Positions 16,710 to 25,684 of a stretch of 62,179 nucleotides of DNA are shown here, piece by piece. Position numbers and translations under genes: made by a program. How positions within the stretch are numbered: position 1 is the stretch's first letter; each line of letters opens with the position of its first letter. Under the pieces are notes generated by a model that was not told the DNA's origin, made no database searches, and was given only the letters and a program-made list of their open reading frames with translations. Origin of the DNA: an uncultured bacterium (lineage in GTDB: Bacteria; Verrucomicrobiota; Verrucomicrobiia; CAIQCK01); contig CAIQCK010000110.1 of assembly GCA_903870275.1 (NCBI GenBank), forward strand, positions 1 to 62,179. Direction: 5' to 3'.

Positions 16710-17057
16710 CTACCGCTGCCTGCCGTATTTGACCGGCGATTCGGCGACCATGCTGACCACCTCGGTGGATGTGGCAGCGGAGAAGTGGGCATCGAGTTCT
16801 TTTTTGGGGCAAACCCGCCCCAGTTCGCACCAGTAGCGCAGCACGCTCGGACAGATGTCAGCGCCGCCCGGCCAGACGAGCGTGCCATCCTGCACGGTGG
16901 CTTCCCGAAATTTCTCGGGGTGCTTCAACGCCGCAAACACCCGGCGGCGCAACGCCGGCTGGAGATCGAGCGTAGCGGCAAAACCGTCACTGAACTTCAA
17001 CCGGACACTCGTCGCGCCGACGACTTCGCAGTGGATGACTTGTGGAACCGATTTCAT
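16710..17057 (-). CDS. DUF2442 domain protein
   Basis: The protein has 115 residues when started at the ATG at 17057; an upstream TTG at 17084 is possible. The pattern (VIHCEVVGATSVRLKFSDGFAATLDLQP then FREATVQDGTLVWPGGADICPSVLRYWCE) is typical of DUF2442. This small fold often occurs beside DUF4160 in toxin-antitoxin-like pairs. No DUF4160 gene is visible here, so it is an orphan. Its own role is unknown. Confidence 0.75.
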   Translation of the reverse strand: MKSVPQVIHCEVVGATSVRLKFSDGFAATLDLQPALRRRVFAALKHPEKFREATVQDGTLVWPGGADICPSVLRYWCELGRVCPKKELDAHFSAATSTEVVSMVAESPVKYGRQR

Positions 17058-17180
17058 CACGTCTTGATTATTGTAAAGGTGCAATGGATTGCAAGGGCTG
17101 CGGATGGAGCCGTCAACGATCAGGCACCGACCCCCGGACGGCGATTGCGGTTGCTTGAACTGTCCGTGCCTTGCTTCCGG

Positions 17181-18218
17181 TCACTCAATCTTGAACTTCT
17201 TGACCGTGTCGGTTTCAAAAAGTTTGGCGGAGAATTCCGCCAGCAGGGCGCGGTCTTCCGGTGTGCAGGTGGCATCGCCGGAGAAAACCTTGAGGTTGGC
17301 ATCAACTTCTTGTTTCAGGCGCATGCCGATGGCCAGGACGTGAACACGCGGGTCCTGCAGCACGTGGCGAATGGCGGCGGCGGGCAGTTGTTCGAGGCGT
17401 TGCTTGTCGAATCCCGGCACGATGTAGCCCGACCACGCGCCGAGCCAGCCGCCGCCGATGACTTTCATCGCGACGATGCCCATGCCGAGTTCAGACGCTT
17501 TGGCCAGGCAGTCATCGCGCAGTTTGGTCATCCGGGCGGTCCAGACCTGATCGTAGCCCCGTGGGATGTAGCCGTAGGACAACATGCAGAGGTCGAATCC
17601 GCCGGAGTTGATCAGGGCCAGCGCCTTGTCGAAGTAGCCATGCGCGGAGAATCCGAGGAAACGCACGATCTTCTCGCCACGCAGCTTGACCAGCTCGGCG
17701 TGAATCTTCATCGCCTGCTCGACGCTCATTTGCTGAAGTCCCGGCGTGCCGTGAATCAGGAGGACATCCAGATAATCGGTCTGCAGTTCCTTGAGGGAGC
17801 GCTCCACTGCCTTGCGCACCTCCTCCGGCTTGGTGGTCTCGACTTTTGTCACTAGGCACACTTGGCGACGCCGGTCTTTGAGCGCCTCGCCGATGATCGC
17901 CTGGCTCTCAAGGTAGTTGCCGGCCGTATCGAAGTAGCGCAGGCCCCGGTCGTAGGCGTAACGAACCAGTGCCACGCGATCTTCCTGTGACAGCGGATTG
18001 CGCCAGCGCTTGGGCAGGCCGGCGCCACCGTAGCCGAGGATCGGGAGTTTCAGGCCGGTCTTGCCGAGGGTGCGGGTGGGGATTGTGCCGGCAGACTGCC
18101 CCGGCGTTTCCGCCCGCGCGTCAGCAGGCATCCTGCGTTCGCAGACGGCCACCGTGGCGAGCGCTTGCGTCGTCTTCTTCAAAAATTCGCGCCGTCCGAG
18201 AGTGCTTTTCGTTTTCAT
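17181..18218 (-). CDS. Tat-exported aldo/keto reductase
   Basis: The protein has 345 residues. A Tat signal (GRREFLKKTT...) precedes an aldo/keto reductase barrel. The tetrad D97 (YFDTAGNY), Y102, K125 (LVTKVET) and H156 (LLIHG) is complete, so NAD(P)H-dependent carbonyl/alcohol chemistry outside the cytoplasm is plausible. It is the last gene of the operon that starts with the ECF sigma factor at 23732, 7 bp after the ceramidase gene. Tat export fits a protein that folds with its nucleotide cofactor before export. Confidence 0.88.
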   Translation of the reverse strand: MKTKSTLGRREFLKKTTQALATVAVCERRMPADARAETPGQSAGTIPTRTLGKTGLKLPILGYGGAGLPKRWRNPLSQEDRVALVRYAYDRGLRYFDTAGNYLESQAIIGEALKDRRRQVCLVTKVETTKPEEVRKAVERSLKELQTDYLDVLLIHGTPGLQQMSVEQAMKIHAELVKLRGEKIVRFLGFSAHGYFDKALALINSGGFDLCMLSYGYIPRGYDQVWTARMTKLRDDCLAKASELGMGIVAMKVIGGGWLGAWSGYIVPGFDKQRLEQLPAAAIRHVLQDPRVHVLAIGMRLKQEVDANLKVFSGDATCTPEDRALLAEFSAKLFETDTVKKFKIE

Positions 18219-18225
18219 TAGCAGG

Positions 18226-19731
18226 TCATGGAGATTTTGCCGGGCGTGGAGCAGAAGGACGACTTCCAGATTGACTTGCCGGTTTGAGTTCGTTCAGGAG
18301 TTTCGTCGCGGCCTGCACGAGCCGTTCGCCGCAGCCCGGCGCGAGCGGACACGCCGTCGGCTCGTAATTCCCCTCTTCAAACGCCCGGCGCGTGGGGATG
18401 TAGAAATCCATGTCGTTTGCCAGTGACACGACGATAGTCGTGCGGAAGGGCGACGCCGACTTGATGGCCATGCCGAGTTCCACAAATATCTCGTGTGGCA
18501 GTGTGACGATGGTCGTGTCGCGGTCGAGCCGGATGGCCTGCACCTCCTGCGGCAGTTTCCCGCCGTGTTTTTGCCAGAACTCATGCCGGAGGATTCTCGT
18601 CCAGGCATCCACCACAGTAAGAAACGGCGCTTTGCTGCGGTCGAGGTTCTCCATGAGCTGTCTCGCGGCGGCGCACTCGGCTTCGGTGACGGGTGGGACA
18701 GGCGACCGGATGGTGACGCTGCGCATGGCAAGCTGGCCGTCCGCGACGGCCCGCGCCAACGGCAGCGCCTCATGGATGGTGGCGGCGAGTTTCGCGCCGA
18801 CGGTCTCGCTGTCTTGCGATGCTTTGGTGCTCACGTCCACATGGTTGACATCGCCGGCGCAGCCTTCGCCGAAGAGGGAAACAAACCCGGGTGCGCCAAG
18901 TTGGCGGCGCAGTTGCGCCTGCAGATGGCCCGGATAACACGCGCCGAACGGCTTGCCACCGTAAATGGCCGAGTGCATTGCAAACACCGTGAGCGACCCG
19001 ATTGGCTTGCCCGTTGCCGCGTCTCGCGCAAGCACGAACGGCAGGTCGGGATCGGTCGGGCCGAGCGGACGGGCGATGTTGGGATTGAGCTTGCCGGGAT
19101 TCCATCCGGTCGAGCCGTCCTTCATCAGAAACCGGCGGTTGAACGCCATGCCATTCTGTTGCGGCACCACCACGGACAGTTTCGCCGGGACGCGCGCCGC
19201 GTGGGCCTTTGCGATTACTTCAGCCCAGCATTCCACCAGCAGCGCGTGATAATCAAGCGGCTCGCACGGGTCTTTGCCGCCGTTTTCCTTCATCGCCCGG
19301 GCATGGAGAAAGTCGCGCAACGGTCCGTAGTATTCCGGCCCGCCATGGGTGTGCGTGGCGGTGATGACGATGTTCGCGGCCGGGATGCCGGTCTTTGCGC
19401 TGGCGAGTTTGCGGGCGCGGTCGGTGATTTCGCGTGGCACCGAGCAGAGGTCGTTACCCACAAACGCCACGGTGGTTCCGCCTTGCGAAAGAACCATCGC
19501 CTTTGCGCAAAGCGGGTCGCCGCCGGCGGCGCTGACGACCTCGTGATAACCGCCCGCCCGCCGCCAGCCAACCGGCGGCGTGATGTCTGCGGTGGCGAAG
19601 CCTGCCTGGAATTCGCTCATCTGTGCCGTGGTGCGGTTGGCGTTCGTTTCGGCGGCGGGCGAGATCAGCGCGGAACCGGCGAGGGTGATGACGAGAAGTG
19701 ATGTTTTCACGGATGCGGCGTAGTTTCGCAT
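18226..19731 (-). CDS. secreted neutral/alkaline ceramidase-like protein
   Basis: The protein has 501 residues with a signal peptide (about 1-27, SPAAETN). The N-terminal block FQAGFATADITPPVGW, then VITATHTHGGPEYYG, TVFAMHSAIYGG and SLFGEGCAGDVNHVD match the neutral ceramidase/alkaline hydrolase family. The HTHGG and GEGCAGDVNH blocks carry zinc ligands and the substrate-binding region. Bacterial relatives are often of unknown substrate (amide or ester hydrolysis). It lies 35 bp after the lyase-like propeller gene within the sigma-factor operon. Confidence 0.82.
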   Translation of the reverse strand: MRNYAASVKTSLLVITLAGSALISPAAETNANRTTAQMSEFQAGFATADITPPVGWRRAGGYHEVVSAAGGDPLCAKAMVLSQGGTTVAFVGNDLCSVPREITDRARKLASAKTGIPAANIVITATHTHGGPEYYGPLRDFLHARAMKENGGKDPCEPLDYHALLVECWAEVIAKAHAARVPAKLSVVVPQQNGMAFNRRFLMKDGSTGWNPGKLNPNIARPLGPTDPDLPFVLARDAATGKPIGSLTVFAMHSAIYGGKPFGACYPGHLQAQLRRQLGAPGFVSLFGEGCAGDVNHVDVSTKASQDSETVGAKLAATIHEALPLARAVADGQLAMRSVTIRSPVPPVTEAECAAARQLMENLDRSKAPFLTVVDAWTRILRHEFWQKHGGKLPQEVQAIRLDRDTTIVTLPHEIFVELGMAIKSASPFRTTIVVSLANDMDFYIPTRRAFEEGNYEPTACPLAPGCGERLVQAATKLLNELKPASQSGSRPSAPRPAKSP

Positions 19732-19766
19732 TGGGTGGGTTCAGCGGCTTGCGGTCCTCGATGTCT

Positions 19767-20819
19767 TCAGCACGGCGCGGCTTCTCCGTGTGGATACCGA
19801 TAGTCGGCCTTCGGGTTGGTTGAGACGCGCTTGATCGAGCCATCGTCCAATCGGTAAACGTAGAGTTGGCCCTTCCCTGTTTCGGTGGAGTGATAGACCA
19901 CCGCCGACTCGCCATCAATCCAACGCGCATACGCAAACCAGATCGGCTTGCCCGCCTCGTTGGCAAACGGCTTGAGGTTCGTGATCGCGCGCTCGCGCAC
20001 ATCGAAGTCGCCGATGTAGAGCGTGTGACCGGGTTCTCCGGATTTGATTATTCTCTGTCGCTCGAAGGAAATGAACTCGAAGCAGATTTTCTTCTCGCTG
20101 GGAGAAACGCTCATCCGGTGAAATATGCCCTTCGGCGTCAGTTCGCACTGGACGCGTTCGTAAATTGGCTTTGGCCCTTCTCGGCGCGTCAGCAAGAAAA
20201 TCCCCCCGCCCTGCTTCGGAAGATACGAGGTCACGAGAATCCTGCCGTCCATGAGGCACGAGTGCCCCCAAGTGTGAAAACTCTCGTCGGTGATTGCGAC
20301 CTCTTCGCCGGGCTTGCCGCCGATTTTGCTCTGCATCACGTGGAAGCCGCCGTTCTTCTCGTTCTTGCGGTTCCAGATTGGCGTGTTGAGACCGTCGCGC
20401 GTCCACGTCGGATTGAAATCCGTGTGCGTGCCGTCGCTCAGTTCGTGATATCCCGTGCCGTCCGCGTTGATGATGAAAATCGCGCTCTTCCAGGTCATGA
20501 CGTTTGCGGGATCACCCTCGAGTCTCCGGAAGCAGACGAGGTGGTCGCCGGTCTTCGACCACGACGGTTTGAAGTCCCAGTGGCCGGTGGTCAGCGGTTT
20601 TCCCTCCGGCTGGCCGACCTCATTGACATGAATCTCGCCGTTGCAGTAATACGAAATCCGCGGGGCGCGCGAACGCCCCGCCTCGCCGGCGCGGGCCAGG
20701 AGTGGCGCGAGTGCGGAGCCGATGCCGGCGGAAGCCGCCACCGCTGCCGTTGTCGCTTTCAGGAACTCGCGCCGGCTCAGTGGATCGTTGTGTGTCTTCA
20801 TATTGTTGTGTGTGTTCAT
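19767..20819 (-). CDS. Tat-exported oligogalacturonate-lyase/TolB-like propeller protein
   Basis: The protein has 350 residues. A Tat signal (SRREFLKATTAAVAA) precedes PD40/TolB-like blades (ISYYCNGEIHVNEV, FKPSWSKTGDHLVCFRR, SAIFIINADGTGYHEL, DFNPTWTRDG). Later His-containing strands (FHTWGHSCLMDGRILV, FHRMSVSPSEKKICFEF) and HGEA near the C-terminus resemble oligogalacturonate lyase relatives, though lyase activity is not proven. The ATG overlaps the stop of the upstream alpha/beta hydrolase gene as ATGA. Another possible start is 20801 (MKTHND). Confidence 0.7.
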   Translation of the reverse strand: MNTHNNMKTHNDPLSRREFLKATTAAVAASAGIGSALAPLLARAGEAGRSRAPRISYYCNGEIHVNEVGQPEGKPLTTGHWDFKPSWSKTGDHLVCFRRLEGDPANVMTWKSAIFIINADGTGYHELSDGTHTDFNPTWTRDGLNTPIWNRKNEKNGGFHVMQSKIGGKPGEEVAITDESFHTWGHSCLMDGRILVTSYLPKQGGGIFLLTRREGPKPIYERVQCELTPKGIFHRMSVSPSEKKICFEFISFERQRIIKSGEPGHTLYIGDFDVRERAITNLKPFANEAGKPIWFAYARWIDGESAVVYHSTETGKGQLYVYRLDDGSIKRVSTNPKADYRYPHGEAAPC

Positions 20820-21808
20820 GGTGCTTGTTTCTTGAGATGCTTGGTGAACCACTCCAGTTCGAGGTGCGTCGCTTCTTCGAATCCCTCCCGGTAGATCCCG
20901 TAGTGAGTCATGCCTTTGAGGACGTGATACGCCACTGGCACGCCGTGCGATTTCAGAATCTCTGCGACCCGCTCGCCGTTTTGGTGGCGGTCCAGCAACT
21001 CGTCGTTCTCGGCGTCAATGACGATCATCGGCGCGCGGATTTTCTCGGCGGCCTCAATGGCGTTGAAGCCGATGCTTTTCACCGGGTTGACCCGCATGTT
21101 GTCGTAACGCGCCATCTTCCCGCCCATCTTGCCGGTCTCAAACGGGACTGGTTCGGTCTCGGCGCGCGCCTGCTTGGCGGCCAAATCGTAAGCGTATTTC
21201 TCGGCGGCCGGGCCGCGCCCGCCGCCCATGCCGCCCACTTGAGCGGCAACGCATTTGACCCGCGGATCGTTGCCGGCGGTCCACGTCACCAGCCCGCCCC
21301 CGTAACTGGTGCCCAGGATGCCGATGCGTTGCGGGTCAACGTTCGGCTCGCCCACGAGGAAACCAATCGCGGCGCGGATGTCCGTTGTTTGGTCGGCGAA
21401 ATCCATCTGCCAACGGATCGCGCGCGCGCGAAGGGTGACCTCGCTCTTGGCGTCGGGCGCAGGTTGTTTGTCGAGCGACATCAACCGGCTGTCGCTCTCA
21501 CCCCAACCGCGGTAGTCGAACGCGAGGAACACAAACCCGGCTTGCACGAACCGCGGCGCGAGTTTTTGTGGCGTGCCTTTCTTCGTGCCGCCGGTGCCGG
21601 CGCAGAACAAAACGGCGGGGAGTTTCTTGTCCGGCTTCAGCCCCTTCGGCAGATAGAGGTCGCCCGCCATCCGCACGCCGTCGCTCCAAATGATCACATT
21701 GCGCTTCTCGACGTTGTCCGGCAACGGTGTCGGCGGCTGAAATTGAGCCGCCGAAACGACAACAGCGAAAACAGCAGACAGGGTGATCATTGTGATGGGG
21801 GTTTTCAT
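20816..21808 (-). CDS. secreted alpha/beta hydrolase
   Basis: The protein has 330 residues. The start at 21808 (MKTPITM) has GAGG 8 bp upstream and gives a signal peptide. The fold shows the nucleophile elbow GTSYGG (S168), the oxyanion region around LFCAGTGG, a late acidic DAENDELLD and the catalytic His in MTHYGIY. It could be an esterase, peptidase-like or dienelactone-type enzyme. The longer reading from 21859 overlaps the FecR-like stop as ATGA, so that start is also possible. Third gene of the sigma-factor operon. Confidence 0.85.
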   Translation of the reverse strand: MKTPITMITLSAVFAVVVSAAQFQPPTPLPDNVEKRNVIIWSDGVRMAGDLYLPKGLKPDKKLPAVLFCAGTGGTKKGTPQKLAPRFVQAGFVFLAFDYRGWGESDSRLMSLDKQPAPDAKSEVTLRARAIRWQMDFADQTTDIRAAIGFLVGEPNVDPQRIGILGTSYGGGLVTWTAGNDPRVKCVAAQVGGMGGGRGPAAEKYAYDLAAKQARAETEPVPFETGKMGGKMARYDNMRVNPVKSIGFNAIEAAEKIRAPMIVIDAENDELLDRHQNGERVAEILKSHGVPVAYHVLKGMTHYGIYREGFEEATHLELEWFTKHLKKQAP

Positions 21809-21855
21809 GGTCTTGTCCTCGCTTCTTCGCTCCATCTTATCAATGGACACCGTGT

Positions 21856-23199
21856 TCATGGTTCTGTTGGCTGTGTGGCGGCTGAATGCCGCTGGAGTTT
21901 TGGTGTCAGCGCGATGCTTGCGAGTTCGAGTCCCGCGTCTTCGATGACGGTCAGCGCATAGACATCAACAATCTCCAGCCCGTCCGGCGAGACGGCCAGT
22001 TGCGGATGCAACGCCCGGAAGCGGGATAACGGCAGCCTCACCTCCCACTCGGTGCCGACCGGCCCGAGCTTTTTCGCCGGCACGTCCGTCTCGAATTTCC
22101 CTGCGAATACACCCCGCACTTTTTGCGTGCTGAAACCGAAGCGCACAAACTGCGAACGCGTGGTGCGGCCACGAAATACGAGCGTGGAATCGTTGCGCGC
22201 AACCACCGGGCACGGGCTGTCGCGTCGCACCCGCAGCGCGGCGTCGTGGATCAGGAGGGGGGCGCGCTTGGGCCGTGGCCAGAGCAGCGGGGCAGCGCTG
22301 AGCCGCACGGACGGGGAATCATGCCCCAGCAACCACTTCCCATAGGCTGGTTGCACTGCGGGCGAGAAACTGCACGTCCAGCGCTCCACCGGATGCGGCT
22401 GGGACTCAACGTGCGGCGGCTCGTCGCGGCGCATCCCAACATCGGCTTGCTGCCCTGCCGAAACTTCCACCTCGTGATCGTCCAACAGGCTGCGGATGCG
22501 CGCCGTGCCGGAGTTCACGCGCAGCCGCGTTCCTTCGGCGAAGGTCTCGATGTCAAATTGCGCGCCGCGAGCTTCGACGACCGCGTTGTGCGTTTGAATC
22601 GCGTAGCCCTGCCGGTCAGGACTCGCCCACACGCTGCCGCGCGTGAGATTCCAGTGCGTCCGGCCGCCGTCGCCTTCCAGAATCCGCAGCGCACCGTGGC
22701 TGCCGAGCGTGAGACGTCCGCCGCCCTGTAGCGCCAGATCTGCCGCCGCATCGCAGGAACCCGTTTCGATGCTGTCGCCCGCCACCAATTTGGCGCCGAG
22801 GCGAAGTTCCTCCTTCAGCGATCCGTGGCCACTGAAAAGCCGTCCCACGCCACTCGCAGCCGCCACGGTCGCGACCTGCCGCCGCTCTGCAAAACGCGCA
22901 TAGACCACCTGCGTGACCACCATCGCCAACACGGCAGCCGCGGCCGCCGCCGTGAGCGGGCGCCATGAGAACCAGTTCATCCATGCTTGTCCGCGCGGTG
23001 ACACCACCGGCTCTGCCATCGGAGCTGCGGCGAGGCGACCGCTTCCCAGCGCGGCGTCAAGGTTTGCGTATCGGGCGAATTGCCGGCGAAATGCCGCATC
23101 GGTCCGCAGCCCCTCTTGCAGAGCCTGCCGATCCTCCGCCGTGGCGGTGCCGTCAACGTGACGACGGATGAGTTCGAGCCGTTCGTGATCTGAGTTCAT
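21856..23199 (-). CDS. FecR-like anti-sigma/surface sensor protein
   Basis: The protein has 447 residues. The N-terminus (about 1-70) is a short helical cytoplasmic domain (LELIRRHVDGTATAEDRQALQEGL) of the kind that holds an ECF sigma factor. A transmembrane helix follows (about 79-101), then a FecR domain (about 120-230; VAGDSIETGS, RLTLGSHGALRIL, GSVWASPD, VEARGAQFDIE). A beta-rich C-terminal region (about 260-447) is extra to the usual FecR layout. Its ATG overlaps the sigma-factor stop as ATGA, so the two are translationally coupled. The signal is unknown. Confidence 0.85.
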   Translation of the reverse strand: MNSDHERLELIRRHVDGTATAEDRQALQEGLRTDAAFRRQFARYANLDAALGSGRLAAAPMAEPVVSPRGQAWMNWFSWRPLTAAAAAAVLAMVVTQVVYARFAERRQVATVAAASGVGRLFSGHGSLKEELRLGAKLVAGDSIETGSCDAAADLALQGGGRLTLGSHGALRILEGDGGRTHWNLTRGSVWASPDRQGYAIQTHNAVVEARGAQFDIETFAEGTRLRVNSGTARIRSLLDDHEVEVSAGQQADVGMRRDEPPHVESQPHPVERWTCSFSPAVQPAYGKWLLGHDSPSVRLSAAPLLWPRPKRAPLLIHDAALRVRRDSPCPVVARNDSTLVFRGRTTRSQFVRFGFSTQKVRGVFAGKFETDVPAKKLGPVGTEWEVRLPLSRFRALHPQLAVSPDGLEIVDVYALTVIEDAGLELASIALTPKLQRHSAATQPTEP

Positions 23200-23732
23200 G
23201 CGAGTCCCTCGCGTGCGAGCACTCGGTGCGTGCAATCCATCAAGGCGAGCCGGATGCGATGCAGGGCCTTGTAAAACGACATGGGCGAGCGCCCGGCCGC
23301 GGCGGCCAACTCAGCAATGCGGGCGCCGGGCGCATAGGCGGCGTCGAGAAGCTTCCGTTGGGCGGCGTCCAGCTTGCCAATGCACTTGTCCAGCGCCTGA
23401 CGCTCCGCCTCGTAAGCGTCCGCGTTCTCGGTCACTTCAATCGCCAGCAGTTCCAGCACGTCCTCGTCAAACACCAGCCGGTCGCGCGCCCGATCCCGCC
23501 GAAACGCCAGCACTTTGAACTTCGCGACCCCAAACGCCCAACGCCGGAAGTCCTCCGGGGCCGTCAACTCCTCGAACTTCCGCCACAACACCACCGCCAC
23601 CTCCTGCATCACCTCCCGCGCATCATCCCGCGTCGCCACCAGCGTCCGCACAAAGCCGTTCAGTGCTTCCTCATGCTCCACATAAAGCCGGAGGAACTGT
23701 TCATGCTTTTCATTTTCCTCAGGTGTCATCAT
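23196..23732 (-). CDS. ECF sigma factor (verrucomicrobial/planctomycete type)
   Basis: The protein has 178 residues. Region 2 (FLRLYVEHEEALNGFVRTLVATRDDAREVMQEVAVVLW..F..., about 12-60) and region 4 (LDKCIGKLDAAQRKLLDAAYAPGARIAELAAAAGRSPMSFYKALHRIRLALMDC) are complete. The alternative start is the next ATG at 23729. It heads the six-gene operon down to 17181 and overlaps the FecR-like gene, which is the standard sigma/anti-sigma layout. It therefore probably controls this operon. I cannot define its promoter motif. Confidence 0.9.
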   Translation of the reverse strand: MMTPEENEKHEQFLRLYVEHEEALNGFVRTLVATRDDAREVMQEVAVVLWRKFEELTAPEDFRRWAFGVAKFKVLAFRRDRARDRLVFDEDVLELLAIEVTENADAYEAERQALDKCIGKLDAAQRKLLDAAYAPGARIAELAAAAGRSPMSFYKALHRIRLALMDCTHRVLAREGLA

Positions 23733-23929
23733 CTATAACATTCCGCGAAGAGCTGCCATTTGCCGGAAAAAAGTGGATTCCGTCTTGTCCTCGTGGCGGC
23801 TCCTCGGCCGATGAAATCAAATCGCGATTCGGCTCCATCCTTTTCCAGCCATTCGTCGCATATTACCGCATTGGGTGATAACACCGGAAGTCGCGTGGAG
23901 ATGCTCTGTTCCATCGCGGCCTTCCTGGC

Positions 23930-23996
23930 TTTACACTTCCTTCACAATTTTTCGCGGCGGCGCACACGAAAGCTTTACACTCGTGGTGTTTAATCC
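23930..23996 (+). promoter_or_regulatory. OmpR/CpxR-type half-site array and promoter of the second arylsulfotransferase operon
   Basis: TTTAC at 23930-23934, TTCAC at 23941-23945 (11-bp period) and TTTAC at 23974-23978 lie at offsets 0, 11 and 44. GCACAC lies at offset 32 (23962) and GTTTAAT at offset 58 (23988). All five offsets equal those at 4478-4544. No consensus -35 is visible. The gene starts at 24030. Confidence 0.6.
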
Positions 23997-24029
23997 TGTG
24001 ACAACATAATTCAAAGGGATGCACACACC

Positions 24030-25625
24030 ATGAAACGAACACTGATCTTCCTCGCCATGCTTGCCGGTTCGGCGTTCGCTTACGAGCGGCTGCAAGGGCC
24101 GACCGAACTGCTTTTTTGCAACAAAGAGAAGGCATTGAACGGCTACACGCTTTTCGGCGTCGGCAACCGGACCTTCCTGCTCGACCTGGACGGGCGCGTC
24201 GTCCACACGTGGCCGCTTGGGACGAATCCGCACCTGCTCGACAACGGCCACATTCTCGACGCGTCGAAGGACGACCCCAGCGGCTTCCAGGGTTTCACGG
24301 AGGTGGATTGGGACGGCAAGAAGGTTTGGGAATACACCGAGAAACGCGAGAACTACGCGCCGCATCACGATTGGGTGCGCATCTTCAACAAGAAGCTCAA
24401 CGCGCCCACCACGCTTTACATCGCCAACAAGACGATCACCGATGAGCAAGCCATCGCCGCCGGCGCGGACCCGAAGAAAGGCCCGTATCGCAACGGCCAG
24501 ATGGACGCCGTTGTCGAGGTGGACATGCAAGGCAACGTCATTTGGGAATGGTGCTTCTTCGATCACGTCGTGCAGGATGTGGACGCGACGAAGCCCAACT
24601 ACGTCGGCCATGGCAAGACCGTTGCGGATCATCCGGGGCGCATCAACATCAACATGCCCGGCCGCCCGTTGAAGCGGGACTGGCTGCACTGCAATTCGTT
24701 GGACTACAACGCCGGGTCGGGCCACATCGTCATCAATTCCGTGCAGGGCGAGCTTTACGTGGTTGACCACGACGGCACGTTTGTTGCCGGCGACCCGAAG
24801 GCGGGCATTGCCAAGGCCGCCGGCGCGGCGGGCGATTTCCTCTACCGCTTCGGAGACCCGGCCCGCTACGCGCAAGGCGATCCGCCGCGTATTTTGGAGA
24901 ATTGGGACTCGGCCACCTCCGGCCACAAGCAGATGGGCGGCTCGCACCACGCGTCGTGGATTCCGGCCGGCCTGCCCGGCGCGGGACACATCATGGTCTT
25001 CAACAACGGTCAGTATCTCTACCAGCGCACGCCGGAGTCCTCCGTTTTCGAAATCAATCCGTTCCTCGACGCGAGCGGGCGCGACACCGGTAAATATGTC
25101 AACCCGCCCGATGCCGGCTACCGTCGCGAGACCTACGATCACGACACACACAACCAGCCGCGCCAAATCTCGAAGCAAGTCGTCGCATGCTGCCGCTCCG
25201 TCAACAGCCACGGTTGCTTCAGCCACATCGGCTCCAGCGGCCAGCGCCTGCCGAACGGCAACACCTTCGTCTGCTCCGACACCGAGGGCCATTTCTTCGA
25301 GGTGACCGACAAGGGCGAACTCGTTTGGGAATACATCAACCCCGTCACGCGCGCCGGCCCGGTGAAAGTGCTCGGCGACGTGTTGCCGATGACCAACTCC
25401 GCGTTCCGCGCGTTTCGCTACGCCGCCGATCATCCCGCGTTCAAGGGCCGCGACTTGACGCCGAAAGGCACCATCACCGAACGCGTCGCGCAAGGCGTTG
25501 ATGTTTATCCCAAGCACGGCCCCGGCGACCGCAAGGGCAAAGGCGGTGGCAAAGGCGGCCGCGGCGGTGGTGGCGGCGACAATCGAGACGACCGCCCGCC
25601 GCGCGACGACCAGCGCGAGAAGTGA
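24030..25625 (+). CDS. secreted arylsulfotransferase (ASST) family protein, paralogue 2
   Basis: The protein has 531 residues with a short signal peptide (MKRTLIFLAMLAGSAFA). The propeller has HTWPLGTNPHLLDNGH, YAPHHDWVRIFN, KRDWLHCNSLDYN, HHASWIPAGLPGAGH, IMVFNNG and SSGQRLPNGNTFVCSD, closely parallel to the paralogue at 6446. The C-terminus is a K/G/R-rich stretch (KGKGGGKGGRGGGG) followed by DDRPPRDD. It is the first gene of a four-gene operon with a serine hydrolase, a sulfatase and a phosphatase. Its promoter shares the layout seen upstream of 4564. It may move sulfuryl groups between aromatic compounds (family knowledge); donor and acceptor are unknown. Confidence 0.82.
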   Translation: MKRTLIFLAMLAGSAFAYERLQGPTELLFCNKEKALNGYTLFGVGNRTFLLDLDGRVVHTWPLGTNPHLLDNGHILDASKDDPSGFQGFTEVDWDGKKVWEYTEKRENYAPHHDWVRIFNKKLNAPTTLYIANKTITDEQAIAAGADPKKGPYRNGQMDAVVEVDMQGNVIWEWCFFDHVVQDVDATKPNYVGHGKTVADHPGRININMPGRPLKRDWLHCNSLDYNAGSGHIVINSVQGELYVVDHDGTFVAGDPKAGIAKAAGAAGDFLYRFGDPARYAQGDPPRILENWDSATSGHKQMGGSHHASWIPAGLPGAGHIMVFNNGQYLYQRTPESSVFEINPFLDASGRDTGKYVNPPDAGYRRETYDHDTHNQPRQISKQVVACCRSVNSHGCFSHIGSSGQRLPNGNTFVCSDTEGHFFEVTDKGELVWEYINPVTRAGPVKVLGDVLPMTNSAFRAFRYAADHPAFKGRDLTPKGTITERVAQGVDVYPKHGPGDRKGKGGGKGGRGGGGGDNRDDRPPRDDQREK

Positions 25626-25684
25626 GCGCTGCGACTTTCGCCGCCACGCTCGCCTTCAATCATCTGCTGTGATGAAATGCGGTC

